Positions 48,627 through 57,125 of a DNA stretch of 64,000 nt are shown piece by piece. The notes beneath the pieces are model-generated. The model worked only from the letters and a program-made list of their open reading frames with translations. It searched no databases and was not told where the DNA came from. The stretch spans positions 186,001 through 250,000 of the forward strand of contig NZ_ABVL01000001.1 in NCBI RefSeq assembly GCF_000173075.1, written 5' to 3'. A program made the position numbers and the translations under genes. Positions within the stretch are counted from its first letter, which is position 1; every line of letters starts with the position of its first letter. This DNA is from Chthoniobacter flavus Ellin428 (GTDB lineage: Bacteria; Verrucomicrobiota; Verrucomicrobiia; Chthoniobacterales; Chthoniobacteraceae).

Positions 48627-48647
48627 GGGCGCGGTTGATAACAGGCC

Positions 48648-48676
48648 GTGATATTGCGAAGCAAGTGGAATCTCAA
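48648..48676 (-). promoter_or_regulatory. Candidate sigma-70-type promoter of the Ser-rich/glycosyltransferase operon
   Basis: On the minus strand TTGAGA (48671-48676) and TATCAC (48648-48653) are spaced by 17 bases, 21 bases upstream of the ATG at 48626. Match to consensus is moderate, and promoter consensus in this phylum is poorly defined. Confidence 0.3.
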
Positions 48677-48760
48677 CTGATTCGCTATTCGGCCGTCATA
48701 ATGCCCGTGGCCGTATGGTAGCGCCGAACCGCGGCCGTAGAATTCGCCAACCTACAGGCC

Positions 48761-49804
48761 TTAGTTTTCGTCCGAACTCGTCGGCTTCCTTTTCTTCTTC
48801 GTGCTCGTGCTGCTGCTTTTCTTTGGTGTGCTCGGCGCGGGTGTCGAGGCCGCCGTCTGCTTCTTTGGAGTATCCGCGGCTTCCGTCTCGGCCAGCAATG
48901 GTGCGGGCGCCGGCCCGCGCAAGCCAGGAATGCGGGAATACCCGACAAAATCCACCTTGGCTTTTTCCGCGTTCGCGGGATCGGCCTTGGGCATTTTGAA
49001 ATCGAAGACGCTAACCCCCCAGCGTTGAATGCCGTTGTAACTGCGTCCGTCACTCGCGCCAAACACGATGCGCTTGCCGGTGCCTTTTTCGCGCCCGAGA
49101 TACATCATCACGTGCGAGATCGGGATGTCGCGTCCGTTTTCGTAGGTGCCAGTCCAAAACATGAGATCGCCGGGCTGCAGTTCCTTGAACTCCGGGCTGT
49201 CGGCACTCTTGCTCACCACCGGAAAGAAACCGCCGCGCCTCGCCCACAGGTATTGTCCGCTCGAGTCCCGCGGCACGTCCGCGAAATTATGGGCGTGGAG
49301 CAGGTAATAAATCGTGCCCGAGCAATCCATGCCGCCGTTATCGGGATCGGAACTGCCGAACGTGTAGGTGAGATTGAGCCGGGTGAGATCGATCGCGTCG
49401 CGGATCAATTGCTGGATGCGCGGCGGTTGCGCGGCGAATTCCGCGATCTCCTCGGGTTCCACCGTGGCATTGGGAGCGTGCTCGGGTTTCGCCCTGGCAT
49501 CGGGGGCCGGAGTCTTATCCGCGGTCTTGTCCGCCGTGACGTGTTTCTTCGGCGTCGGCGTCGCGCCGGTGCCATTGGCGTTTTTGTCCGATGGCGAATC
49601 GCCGGTGCCATCTGCCTTGGCTTTGGTTGGCAGCGGCAGATTCAAGGGCGAGGTGGCATTGTGCTTCGGCGCGGGAGTGGATGAATCGTCATCCGAAGAC
49701 TCCGCTGCCGGCTTCTTCTTCGTCGCCGCATGCATGTCCATCGCACCGCCCATGATCAACGCCGTGCCGGTGAGTCCGACGACGAGGGCGAGGTATCGAT
49801 TCAT
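48761..49804 (-). CDS. NlpC/P60-family peptidase, exported
   Basis: 347 residues. Signal sequence MNRYLALVVGLTGTALIMGG, then a long Ala/Thr/Lys/Pro-rich linker (about 25-120), and an NlpC/P60 cysteine peptidase core with catalytic Cys in GGMDCSGTIYYLL and His in DIPISHVMMYLG. The C-terminal tail is Ser/Thr/Lys-rich (KKSSSTSTKKKRKPTSS). Members cleave peptidoglycan stem peptides, so a cell-wall remodelling role is likely. The low-complexity flanks may tether or space the domain. ATG 49804 is chosen because it directly precedes the signal sequence. Confidence 0.88.
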   Translation of the reverse strand: MNRYLALVVGLTGTALIMGGAMDMHAATKKKPAAESSDDDSSTPAPKHNATSPLNLPLPTKAKADGTGDSPSDKNANGTGATPTPKKHVTADKTADKTPAPDARAKPEHAPNATVEPEEIAEFAAQPPRIQQLIRDAIDLTRLNLTYTFGSSDPDNGGMDCSGTIYYLLHAHNFADVPRDSSGQYLWARRGGFFPVVSKSADSPEFKELQPGDLMFWTGTYENGRDIPISHVMMYLGREKGTGKRIVFGASDGRSYNGIQRWGVSVFDFKMPKADPANAEKAKVDFVGYSRIPGLRGPAPAPLLAETEAADTPKKQTAASTPAPSTPKKSSSTSTKKKRKPTSSDEN

Positions 49805-49942
49805 CGCCGTCACCATAGCATCGTTCAGCATGAATTCAGCGCGGATTCGAAGAAGACTCGGAGGGATGCGCTCCTGCGCGTTCCCACTCCTCCAGTCGCT
49901 TCTCCTCGAAAATGGGGACGCGCAGGAGCGCATTCCTCCCGC

Positions 49943-51277
49943 TCACCCCGCGAGTTCTTCGAGCAGCGCGCGGTTGAGACCGATGCCGCCGAAGAAATTC
50001 GCCAGCGGGAAATTTTCGTCCGGCGCATGCGCGCGGCAATCCGGCAACGCGAGACCGAGCAACAGCGTCTCCGCACCGAGCACACGCTTGAAAGTATTCA
50101 CGATCGGGATGCTGCCACCCTCGCGGATGAGCGCGAGGTCCTTGCCGGGGAAAGCCCGTTGCAATGCCCGCTGCGCTGCCTGGCCGTCGGCGGATTGCGG
50201 GTCGGTAAAATACGGTTCGCCCGCATGGCTGCCGCTGATCTCCAGTTGCACGCCGGGCGGACATTTCGTCCGCAAATGTGCCTTCACCTTTTCCATCACG
50301 TCGTCGGGTTGCTGATTCGGCACCAATCGGAAGGTGAGCTTTGCAAACGCCTTCTGCGGCAGCACCGTCTTCGTGCCCACACCCTGGAATCCGCCGCCGA
50401 TCCCATTCACCTCGGCCGTCGGCCGCGCCCACGTGCGCTCCAGGCTGGTAAAGCCCGCTTCCCCGAAAAGCTCCCGAGAGCCCGTGACCTTCAGCAAATC
50501 TTCGTCGCCAAAAGGCAGCCGCGCCCAAGCCGCGCGTTCCCAATCCTGCAGCGGCGCCACGTCGTCATAGAATCCCGGCACCGCGACATGCCCATTTTCA
50601 TCGTGCAGACTCGCTACGAGCCGCGCCACGGCTGTCGCCGGATTCGCCACCGCGCCGCCATAAATCCCCGAGTGCAGATCGCTCCCCGGTCCGGTCACCT
50701 TCAATTCCAGTGCGCCGATACCGCGCAGCCCGTAAGTGAACGTCGGATACCCCTTCGCGATCATCCCCGTGTCCGAAATCGCGATCACGTCGCACCGTAA
50801 ATCCTCCCGATGCGCGAGCAGGAACTCCTCGAGATGCGCGCTTCCCACTTCCTCCTCGCCCTCGATGAGCAGCACGAGATTCACCGGCAGTTCGCCCTTT
50901 TCCTTCAATGTCTCCTCCAACCCGAGCACATGGGCAAAAATCTGCCCCTTGTTGTCCGCCGCCCCGCGCGCGAAAACGACGTCATTCTCAATCCGCGGCT
51001 CAAACGGCGGCGAAGTCCACAGTTCCACCGGATCCACCGGCTGCACATCGTAGTGCCCGTAAATCATCACCGTCCGCCGCCCCGGCTGGTGCGCATTCTT
51101 CGCCAGCACAATCGGATGCCCCGCCGTCGACACCACGCGCGTCTCGAGTCCCATCCCCGTCAGCTTCCGCTCCAACCACGCCGCACAGGCCGCTACATCC
51201 CCCTTCCGTTCCGGATCAGTCGAAATGCTCGGGAAACGAAGAAACTGGAGGTACTCAGCGAGGCGTGGGTCGGACAT
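49943..51277 (-). CDS. M20-family metallodipeptidase
   Basis: 444 residues from ATG 51277 (MSDPRLAEYLQFLRFPSIST). Di-zinc M20 family signatures: first ligand and catalytic Asp in VMIYGHYDVQPVDP, bridging Asp in FARGAADNKGQIFAHV, catalytic Glu pair in LLIEGEEEVGSAHLEEF, Asp in AISDTGM, and C-terminal His in DCRAHAPDENFPLANFF. The lid domain begins around TYGLRGIGALELKVTGPGSD. It is most like the Dug1/CNDP-type dipeptidases and probably hydrolyses dipeptides in the cytoplasm. Frame intact. Confidence 0.93.
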   Translation of the reverse strand: MSDPRLAEYLQFLRFPSISTDPERKGDVAACAAWLERKLTGMGLETRVVSTAGHPIVLAKNAHQPGRRTVMIYGHYDVQPVDPVELWTSPPFEPRIENDVVFARGAADNKGQIFAHVLGLEETLKEKGELPVNLVLLIEGEEEVGSAHLEEFLLAHREDLRCDVIAISDTGMIAKGYPTFTYGLRGIGALELKVTGPGSDLHSGIYGGAVANPATAVARLVASLHDENGHVAVPGFYDDVAPLQDWERAAWARLPFGDEDLLKVTGSRELFGEAGFTSLERTWARPTAEVNGIGGGFQGVGTKTVLPQKAFAKLTFRLVPNQQPDDVMEKVKAHLRTKCPPGVQLEISGSHAGEPYFTDPQSADGQAAQRALQRAFPGKDLALIREGGSIPIVNTFKRVLGAETLLLGLALPDCRAHAPDENFPLANFFGGIGLNRALLEELAG

Positions 51278-51492
51278 GGACCCCATTTTACACGTTCACC
51301 CTACCGCGGCAATTCTCGTGAACGAACCGGAGTTTTGCGGTCGGGTCGAAGACCAGGAGGTGAGCGGGATCTCTGAGGCAGAGCCAAATTTTTGCCCCCG
51401 ACGGCAGCGGCAGGAGGCGCAGGCACGACGCTCCCAGAAGGCCGGTTTCATGGCAGCGGGAAAACAGCGAGAACTTCGCAGAAGCCGGTCTG

Positions 51493-51515
51493 AAAAAAAA
51501 CCGGTTTATCCGGCT
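51493..51515 (-). terminator. Rho-independent terminator of the lipoprotein gene
   Basis: On the minus strand, AGCCGG, a short ATAAA loop and CCGGTT precede a run of eight Ts, 18 bases past the lipoprotein stop. The stem is short (4 strong pairs plus a wobble and an A-T). The remaining part of the gap 51278-51532 shows no gene. Confidence 0.6.
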
Positions 51516-51532
51516 GGGATACGGGCCGCCTT

Positions 51533-51988
51533 TTAGCGCCGGTAGGTCTTCGATTCGTCGGGCATGCCGCCACCCCAGTGGCGAGTGAGGGAAAGCATTT
51601 TGCCGTCGGCGCTGAATTCGCCGGAGAAAGAGGTGCGGCTGAGCGGGTCGTCGGAATCGATGCGGCCGGCATTGACCCACATGCTGAAACGTCCGGTCTC
51701 GGGTTGCACCTCGGACGCGGTGTAAGTGCCGGCGTCGGAGAAGATGCCGATGACGCGACCGGTGGCCGGTCCAGCAGTGTCGGGGACGAAGGTGATCTGG
51801 TTGCCGTCGCCATTGACCGGGCTCCAGTTGCCGGAAAGCACGTAGATCTTGGCAGCTTGCTTCGCATTGAGCGGGCGCTGACCGCGCTGGCCATGCTTCG
51901 ATGGCGGCGTAGTCTCGCACGCTACAGAAAGGAGGCAGCTGGCGATGAGCAGGGCGAGGGGGGCGCGGGTGAGCAAAGTGTTCTTCAT
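51533..51988 (-). CDS. Small lipoprotein of unknown function
   Basis: 151 residues from ATG 51988. The signal sequence MKNTLLTRAPLALLIASCLL ends in lipobox SVAC. The mature part has no recognised family but looks like a small beta-rich domain (SGNWSPVNGDGNQITFVPDT; TYTASEVQPETGRFSMWVNA; FSGEFSADGKMLSLTRHWGG). It should be anchored in the envelope. It is a single gene, divergent from yebC and followed by a U-tract hairpin. Confidence 0.75.
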   Translation of the reverse strand: MKNTLLTRAPLALLIASCLLSVACETTPPSKHGQRGQRPLNAKQAAKIYVLSGNWSPVNGDGNQITFVPDTAGPATGRVIGIFSDAGTYTASEVQPETGRFSMWVNAGRIDSDDPLSRTSFSGEFSADGKMLSLTRHWGGGMPDESKTYRR

Positions 51989-52242
51989 GGGTCCGGGAAT
52001 TTGCGAAAAGCGGGGGGAGCTAAACAAAGTGCTTGGCGGATTCCAAGCACGATTGTCGGCCCTCGTCAGCTTCCGGTGTGGGCGAAAATTCCTTGTTGAC
52101 GGGTCGGGCGTTTTCCCCCAATTTCGGCGACATCAGTTCGCGCTCCCGGCATTCCTGACCAGCTCTGGCAGGAATTTCTCCCTCACAAGAAAGTTCGCAG
52201 GAGCGCACCCGAACTGACTTATTTTCCAATACACCCTGATCC

Positions 52243-53001
52243 ATGGCGGGTCATAGCAAGTGGTCCAAAGTTAAACACATTAAAGGTCCCCTCGACCAGA
52301 AACGGGGGCAGCTTTTCTCCAAGCTCGCGAAGGAAATCACCGTCGCAGCCAAGATGGGCGGCGGCGATCCCGGGGGCAACCCCCGGCTGCGCTCGGCCAT
52401 CCTCGCGGCGCGGGCGCAATCCATGCCGAACGACAATATCGACCGGGCCATCAAACGTGGGACGGGCGCCGAGGGGACGGAGGCTTCGAATATCGAAGAA
52501 TCCGTTTACGAGGCGTATGCCCCGGGCGGCGTGGCCCTGATCGTGGAAGTGGCGACCGACAACCGTAATCGCACTGCCGCGGACTTGCGGTTGATTCTCA
52601 CCAAGAACCATGGTAACCTCGCTTCGCCCGGTGCGGTTTCCTACATGTTTCATCGGAAGGGACGCGTGACCGTTCCCACTACGACGATACAGGAGGAGCG
52701 CTTGTTCGACTTGGTGATTGAAGCCGGCGGCGAAGAGATGGCGCGCGAAGATGAGCATTACATCATCACGACTGCGCCCGACCAACTCTACGCCGTGGCC
52801 GAGACGCTGAAAAACAAAGGCGTGCAGGCGGACTCCCAGAAATTGACTTTTGTGCCCGAAACGCAAGTGACGGTGACCGATCCCACGGTCGCCACGCAAG
52901 TGGTGCGGCTCATCGAGGCGCTGGATGACAGCGACGATGTGCAGCACGTGCACACCAATTTCGCACCGACCGAGGAGGCCCTGGCCCAATTGTCCGCGTA
53001 G
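52243..53001 (+). CDS. yebC: YebC/PmpR-family protein
   Basis: 252 residues with the family start MAGHSKWSKVKHIKGPLDQK and conserved LFSKLAKEITVAAKMGGGDP, NIDRAIKRGTG, YEAYAPGGVALIVEVATDNR. YebC-type proteins act as DNA-binding regulators and, in recent work, help ribosomes translate proline stretches. The latter is worth noting because the neighbouring rho product is rich in proline-alanine repeats. Full length. rho follows 84 bases downstream on the same strand. Confidence 0.95.
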   Translation: MAGHSKWSKVKHIKGPLDQKRGQLFSKLAKEITVAAKMGGGDPGGNPRLRSAILAARAQSMPNDNIDRAIKRGTGAEGTEASNIEESVYEAYAPGGVALIVEVATDNRNRTAADLRLILTKNHGNLASPGAVSYMFHRKGRVTVPTTTIQEERLFDLVIEAGGEEMAREDEHYIITTAPDQLYAVAETLKNKGVQADSQKLTFVPETQVTVTDPTVATQVVRLIEALDDSDDVQHVHTNFAPTEEALAQLSA

Positions 53002-53085
53002 CGAATTTTCCCGTAACAACCCTCTCATTTTCCTGACGCCGCGCACTGAGCGCGAGTGGCCGAATTTCACCCGTATCTTTTGTTT

Positions 53086-54864
53086 ATGACAGAGCCAGCA
53101 GAACAGCCTTTGCTCGAAGAGCAGAGCGCCGCGACCAAGAAACCCGCCAAGAAGCGGACCACGACCAAGAAGACCAGCGCCAGCACGACCAAGGCGGCCA
53201 AGACCAAGGAGCCGAAGGCGAAAAAGACGACCAAGTCCAAAGCTGCGTCGGCGGATGTCGTCGCTCCGGAACTCCCGCTGGAAACCATTCCCACTCCCGC
53301 TGTGACCCCGAAGGCGGCTCCTGCGCCCGCCCCGTTGCCAGCTGGCGTGGAAGAATGGCGTCCCTCCGGGCGCGCTACACCTGCACCTGCACCGGTAACT
53401 GCACCTGCGCCCGCGCCCGCGCCCGCGGTGGCGGCGCCGACACCGGCTTCCGCTGAAGTTCCGCCGCAACCGGCGGTCAGGCCGCGTCCGGTTTACATTC
53501 CGCGTCATGTTGCGAAGCAGATGGAAGAACAGGCTCGCGCTGCTGGCCTCGAGGCTGGTCCCATTCCCGTGGCCGTTTCCGCCGAGGAAGCGGCGCGCCT
53601 CGACATCCCACGGGCGGAGTATCGCCCGCAGGCCGAGCGCCCGCCGCGCCAGGAGCGTCATCACCAGGAACGTCAGCAGCAGGCTCCCCGCGAAGACTAT
53701 ACCCGCCAGGAGTATGCCCAGCCCGAGCCTCAGGCCGAGTTGCCGCCGCCGCGCGAAGATGAAATCGGCGAGGCCGAAGGTATCGTCGAAGTATCCGGCA
53801 AGGGCTTCGGTTTCCTCCGTGATCCGAAGCGCGGTTTTGCCCAGCATCCCGCGGATGTCTTCGTCACGCCCGAGCTTTGCCGCGCTTACAATCTGCGCGA
53901 CGGCCAGTGGGTGAAAGGCCAGACCCGCAAGGGCAACCGTGGCCCGCAGCTCTTCAAGATCCAGACGATCAATGGCGATGACGCCGACAAGTCGGCCCAC
54001 CTTCCGTCGTTCGATGAGCTCACCGTCATCAGCCCGGAAAAATTCATTCGCCTCGAGACCGTGCCCGAGCGTTTCACCACGCGCGTGGTCGATCTCATGT
54101 GCCCCATCGGCCGTGGCCAGCGCGGTCTCATCGTGGCACCGCCGCGCACCGGCAAGACCACGCTGCTCCAGCATATCGCCGAGGCCGTGGTGAAGAATCA
54201 TCCCGACATCAAGCTCATCATCCTCCTCGTCGACGAACGTCCCGAGGAAGTGACCGAGATGAAGCGCACGCTGCCTACGGCCGAGGTCATGGCCAGCTCG
54301 AACGACAGCGATGTCAAGAGCCACACGCGCATTGCCCAGCTCGCCATCGAGCGCGCCAAGCGCCTCGTCGAATCCGGCAAGGACGTCTTCATTCTTTTGG
54401 ATTCCATCACCCGCGTCGGCCGCGCCTTCAACAACGCCACCGGCGGCGGCGGGCGTACCGGCTCCGGCGGTCTCGACAACCGTGCGCTGGAAATTCCGCG
54501 CCGTATTTTCGCCGCCGCGCGCAATACTGAGGAAGCGGGCTCGCTCACCATCATCGCCACCGCGCTCATCGAGACCGGCAGCTTGATGGACGACCGCATC
54601 TTCCAGGAGTTCAAAGGCACCGGCAACATGGAGCTCGTTCTCGATCGCAAGATCAGCGACCAGCGCATCTACCCGGCCGTCGATATCTTCCAGAGCGGCA
54701 CGCGCCGCGAGGAATTGCTTCTCTCGGAAACCGACTTGCACAAGATCGCCGTCATCCGCCGTGGACTCGCCGGCCACAAGCCGATCGAAGCCATCGAGCG
54801 ACTGCTCTTCTTCGTGAAGAAATTCCCGACGAACGCGCAGATGCTGGCGGGCATTCCCGGCTGA
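53086..54864 (+). CDS. rho: Transcription termination factor Rho with long disordered N-terminal extension
   Basis: 592 residues against about 420 in E. coli. Residues 1-225 are low complexity: a Lys/Thr/Ala-rich block (KKPAKKRTTTKKTSASTTKA), a Pro/Ala block (PAPAPVTAPAPAPAPAVAAP) and a Gln/Arg/His block (RQERHHQERQQQ). The RNA-binding cold-shock-like domain follows (VEVSGKGFGFLRDPKRGF), then the RecA-like ATPase with Walker A APPRTGKTTLLQ, LLVDERPEEVTEM, Walker B VFILLDSITRVGRAFN, and the R loop near RIFAAARNTEEAGS. It terminates transcription of untranslated RNA. Such extensions in other bacteria modulate RNA binding or phase separation. ATG 53086 begins the extension. Confidence 0.95.
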   Translation: MTEPAEQPLLEEQSAATKKPAKKRTTTKKTSASTTKAAKTKEPKAKKTTKSKAASADVVAPELPLETIPTPAVTPKAAPAPAPLPAGVEEWRPSGRATPAPAPVTAPAPAPAPAVAAPTPASAEVPPQPAVRPRPVYIPRHVAKQMEEQARAAGLEAGPIPVAVSAEEAARLDIPRAEYRPQAERPPRQERHHQERQQQAPREDYTRQEYAQPEPQAELPPPREDEIGEAEGIVEVSGKGFGFLRDPKRGFAQHPADVFVTPELCRAYNLRDGQWVKGQTRKGNRGPQLFKIQTINGDDADKSAHLPSFDELTVISPEKFIRLETVPERFTTRVVDLMCPIGRGQRGLIVAPPRTGKTTLLQHIAEAVVKNHPDIKLIILLVDERPEEVTEMKRTLPTAEVMASSNDSDVKSHTRIAQLAIERAKRLVESGKDVFILLDSITRVGRAFNNATGGGGRTGSGGLDNRALEIPRRIFAAARNTEEAGSLTIIATALIETGSLMDDRIFQEFKGTGNMELVLDRKISDQRIYPAVDIFQSGTRREELLLSETDLHKIAVIRRGLAGHKPIEAIERLLFFVKKFPTNAQMLAGIPG

Positions 54865-54885
54865 GCCGGAGGAGGAAAGTTGATG

Positions 54886-54985
54886 GTTGATAGTTGAGAG
54901 TTGAGAGCCGCGTGGAGACTGTTGGAATTCTCCCGCAAACGAGTAACTCATTTTTCACTTTCCACTTTCACTTTCACTTGCCACT
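54886..54985 (+). repeat. 7-bp array GTTGATR/GTTGAGA after rho plus CACTTTC-like repeats
   Basis: About 22 bases after the rho stop: GTTGATG, GTTGATA, GTTGAGA, GTTGAGA, GCCG (54887-54912), the same family as after purN and the helicase gene. About 40 bases later a looser CACTTTC/CACTTT repeat spans 54953-54980. The gap to 55013 holds no gene. Confidence 0.85.
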
Positions 54986-55013
54986 GACACCGTAGTGAGA
55001 GTGAGCGCTCTTG

Positions 55014-55553
55014 ATGAGCCCTCCGTCCACTTTCATGAAAACGCAGGAAGTCGAATTTGAAGTCCTCGGCAAGGAAGCGCCGCAGTCCGGCCATGGCTCG
55101 ACTGTCGATCCTTTCATCGCGCTGATGGCGCGTTTGATGGATGACATCTTCGTCATCCCTGGGACCAGCATTCGCTTCGGCCTCGACCCGATCATCAGTC
55201 TGTTGCCGGCCTTTGGCGCCACGGCATCCGCGGGCGTGTCGCTCGTGCTCATCGCACTCAGCGCCCGGCGGGGTGTGCCGAAGATCGTCCTCGCGCGCAT
55301 GGCCACGAACGTCGTCATCAATGCCGCGCTCGACTCCGTGCCGGTCGTCGGCGACGCGCTCTCGATCTTCTTCCGTTCCAACGCGCGCAACTACGAGCTG
55401 CTGCAAAAACACGCCGGTCAATCGCGTGCGTCTACGGCTGGTGACTGGCTCTTCCTGCTCGGCCTTTTCGGTATCGTGATCGCCGTCATCGCGCTCATGA
55501 TCATCGGCAGCATTGCCGTCCTCCATTTCCTCCTCACGCCGTTCCGCAGGTAG
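55014..55553 (+). CDS. DUF4112 membrane protein
   Basis: 179 residues from ATG 55014 (or 55035, MKTQEVEFEVLGKEA). The DUF4112 domain is clear: LMDDIFVIPGTSIRFGLDPI, SLLPAFGATASAGVSLVLIA, RMATNVVINAALDSVPVVGD and FFRSNARNYELLQKH. A C-terminal hydrophobic pair (DWLFLLGLFGIVIAVIALMI) suggests membrane anchoring. Function unknown; the family is widespread. Frame intact. Confidence 0.88.
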   Translation: MSPPSTFMKTQEVEFEVLGKEAPQSGHGSTVDPFIALMARLMDDIFVIPGTSIRFGLDPIISLLPAFGATASAGVSLVLIALSARRGVPKIVLARMATNVVINAALDSVPVVGDALSIFFRSNARNYELLQKHAGQSRASTAGDWLFLLGLFGIVIAVIALMIIGSIAVLHFLLTPFRR

Positions 55554-55570
55554 TAGACGGTTGGATTTTT

Positions 55571-55800
55571 AAAACGCAGAGGCGCAGCGGGGGGGGACAA
55601 TGGGACAACGGGATTTTCGGAGAATGAGAATAAAAGCTCAGGTCGTCGATCTGATTGTCTCACCGTCATCCGACCTCTGCAGTGCTAGCCCTGAAAATGG
55701 ACGCAGCTTGCGTCGATTTTTTGACCACGGATTTCTCGGATTTCACGGACTGGAGGTCGCCGCGGATTCTTTAATCCGAGAAATCCGAGAAATCCGTGGT
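55571..55800. repeat. CGCAGAG-type fragment and inverted pair of 9-bp repeats CGGATTTCT
   Basis: The 394-base gap 55554-55947 has no gene. It begins with AAAACGCAGAGGCGCAG (55570-55587). ACGGATTTCTCGGATTTCAC (55728-55748) then faces ATCCGAGAAATCCGAGAAAT (55776-55796), arms of a strong hairpin with a 9-bp internal period. A fragment of the same arm (CCACGGATTTCA) occurs at 57111-57122 next to the ExbB relic. Confidence 0.8.
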
Positions 55801-55947
55801 TCATCTCTTCCTCAATCGAAAACCGTTTGGCTGCGGCGCTTTCAATCTCCCCCTTCCGCTTCCGTACACGCCGCAAAATTCGCACTTGGTCGGGCGGTTG
55901 TTTCACCTTACGAATAGGCCACTTACACGAGTCCCACTGCTCGCGCC

Positions 55948-56889
55948 ATGTCTGTCCCATCCGAATCAAACTTCATCGATTCCGAAGGCGCGTGGCTTGA
56001 TGCCGGGGAGGGTAAATGCATTCCGCTGACCAGCAAATGCAACCTCGGTCGGGGACCGGAAAATGACGTGGTCATCGATTCCCCAAAGGCCTCGCGCAAG
56101 CACGCCATCATTCATCCCCAGGATGAAGGACAGTTCTGGCTCGTCGATCTGGTGAGCCGCAACGGCACCTTTCGTAATGACCGGCGCCTCGTCCGTCCCG
56201 CGCAGTTGCGCGACGGCGATCGGTTGATTATCGGCGGACAGAATTTCGTTTTTCGGCAACCCTCGCGCGCGGCCGCCAAGGGCGAAATCACCACCGTCAT
56301 CACTTCCACCACCACGACGGGCAGTGACGCTACCGTGCTCGATTTGCAGACCAAAAACCTTTGGCTGCTCATTGCGGATATCCAGGACTTCACCGCGCTG
56401 AGTGTGAAAATGGATGTCGAGGAACTGGCCGTCACCATGGGGCGATGGCTGCGCGAATGTCATCGCATCGTCGAAAGCGCGCTGGGCCGCATCCCGAAAT
56501 ACATCGGCGACGGCTTTCTCGCCTGCTGGGAGGATCGCGAGGGAGTCGCTCCCGCCGTCGTCACCGCATTGCATGCCCTGCAGCAACTCCGCGACAACAA
56601 TGCCGTCCGTTTTCGCGTAGCGGTGCACTATGGCATGATCACTTTCGGCGAGCAGTCTGCCTGGGGCGAACCGAGCATGCTCGGGCCGGAGATGAACTTC
56701 ATCTTCCGCCTCGAGGATCTCGCCAGCAAACTCGGCGTGCCGTTCTGCCTCAGCGCCTCGGCGCAGACCAAACTCGACGGTCTCATCGCCATCGAAAGTG
56801 TCCCCGGCGAACACGTCCTCAAAGGATTCGAAGGCGCCCACCGTTGCTACCGCGTGCCGGATGGGGCTTGGCTGGCCTGTCGGAAATAG
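55948..56889 (+). CDS. FHA domain - class III nucleotide cyclase fusion
   Basis: 313 residues. The N-terminal FHA domain (about 20-105; LGRGPENDVVIDSPKASRKH, VDLVSRNGTF) binds phosphothreonine peptides. The C-terminal class III cyclase domain (about 135-305) has metal-binding Asp in LLIADIQDFTAL, second Asp in IPKYIGDGFLACW, RVAVHYGMITFG, and transition-state Asn/Arg in GPEMNFIFRLEDLA. The usual substrate-specifying residues are not clearly assignable, so cAMP or cGMP is open. It is soluble. An FHA input suggests control by Ser/Thr kinases such as the FHA-kinase-WD40 protein in this window. Confidence 0.9.
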   Translation: MSVPSESNFIDSEGAWLDAGEGKCIPLTSKCNLGRGPENDVVIDSPKASRKHAIIHPQDEGQFWLVDLVSRNGTFRNDRRLVRPAQLRDGDRLIIGGQNFVFRQPSRAAAKGEITTVITSTTTTGSDATVLDLQTKNLWLLIADIQDFTALSVKMDVEELAVTMGRWLRECHRIVESALGRIPKYIGDGFLACWEDREGVAPAVVTALHALQQLRDNNAVRFRVAVHYGMITFGEQSAWGEPSMLGPEMNFIFRLEDLASKLGVPFCLSASAQTKLDGLIAIESVPGEHVLKGFEGAHRCYRVPDGAWLACRK

Positions 56890-56909
56890 GTTGAAACGCG
56901 GAGGCCACA

Positions 56910-56975
56910 GCGCGGCGGAGCCGCAACCAAAGGCCTACCCATTTAAACGCAGAGGACGCCGAGAACGCAGAGGGC
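56910..56975 (+). repeat. GGCGGAGCCGCAACCAAA / CGCAGAG intergenic repeat
   Basis: GGCGGAGCCGCAACCAAA followed by TTTAAACGCAGAGGACG and GAACGCAGAGG. This is the same composite as at 7462-7513, so it is a mobile or amplified intergenic unit. No gene was seen in 56890-57125. Confidence 0.75.
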
Positions 56976-57125
56976 CGCAGAGAATTGTTGGAGCATGCTC
57001 TCGGGCCACTCGTGCTTATTCGCGTCCATTCGCGATTTAATAAATTTCCGCAAGCTGCGTACACTTTTCGGGTTAGCACTGCACGAGACGCGGGAGGAGT
57101 AAGATTTTGACCACGGATTTCAGGC

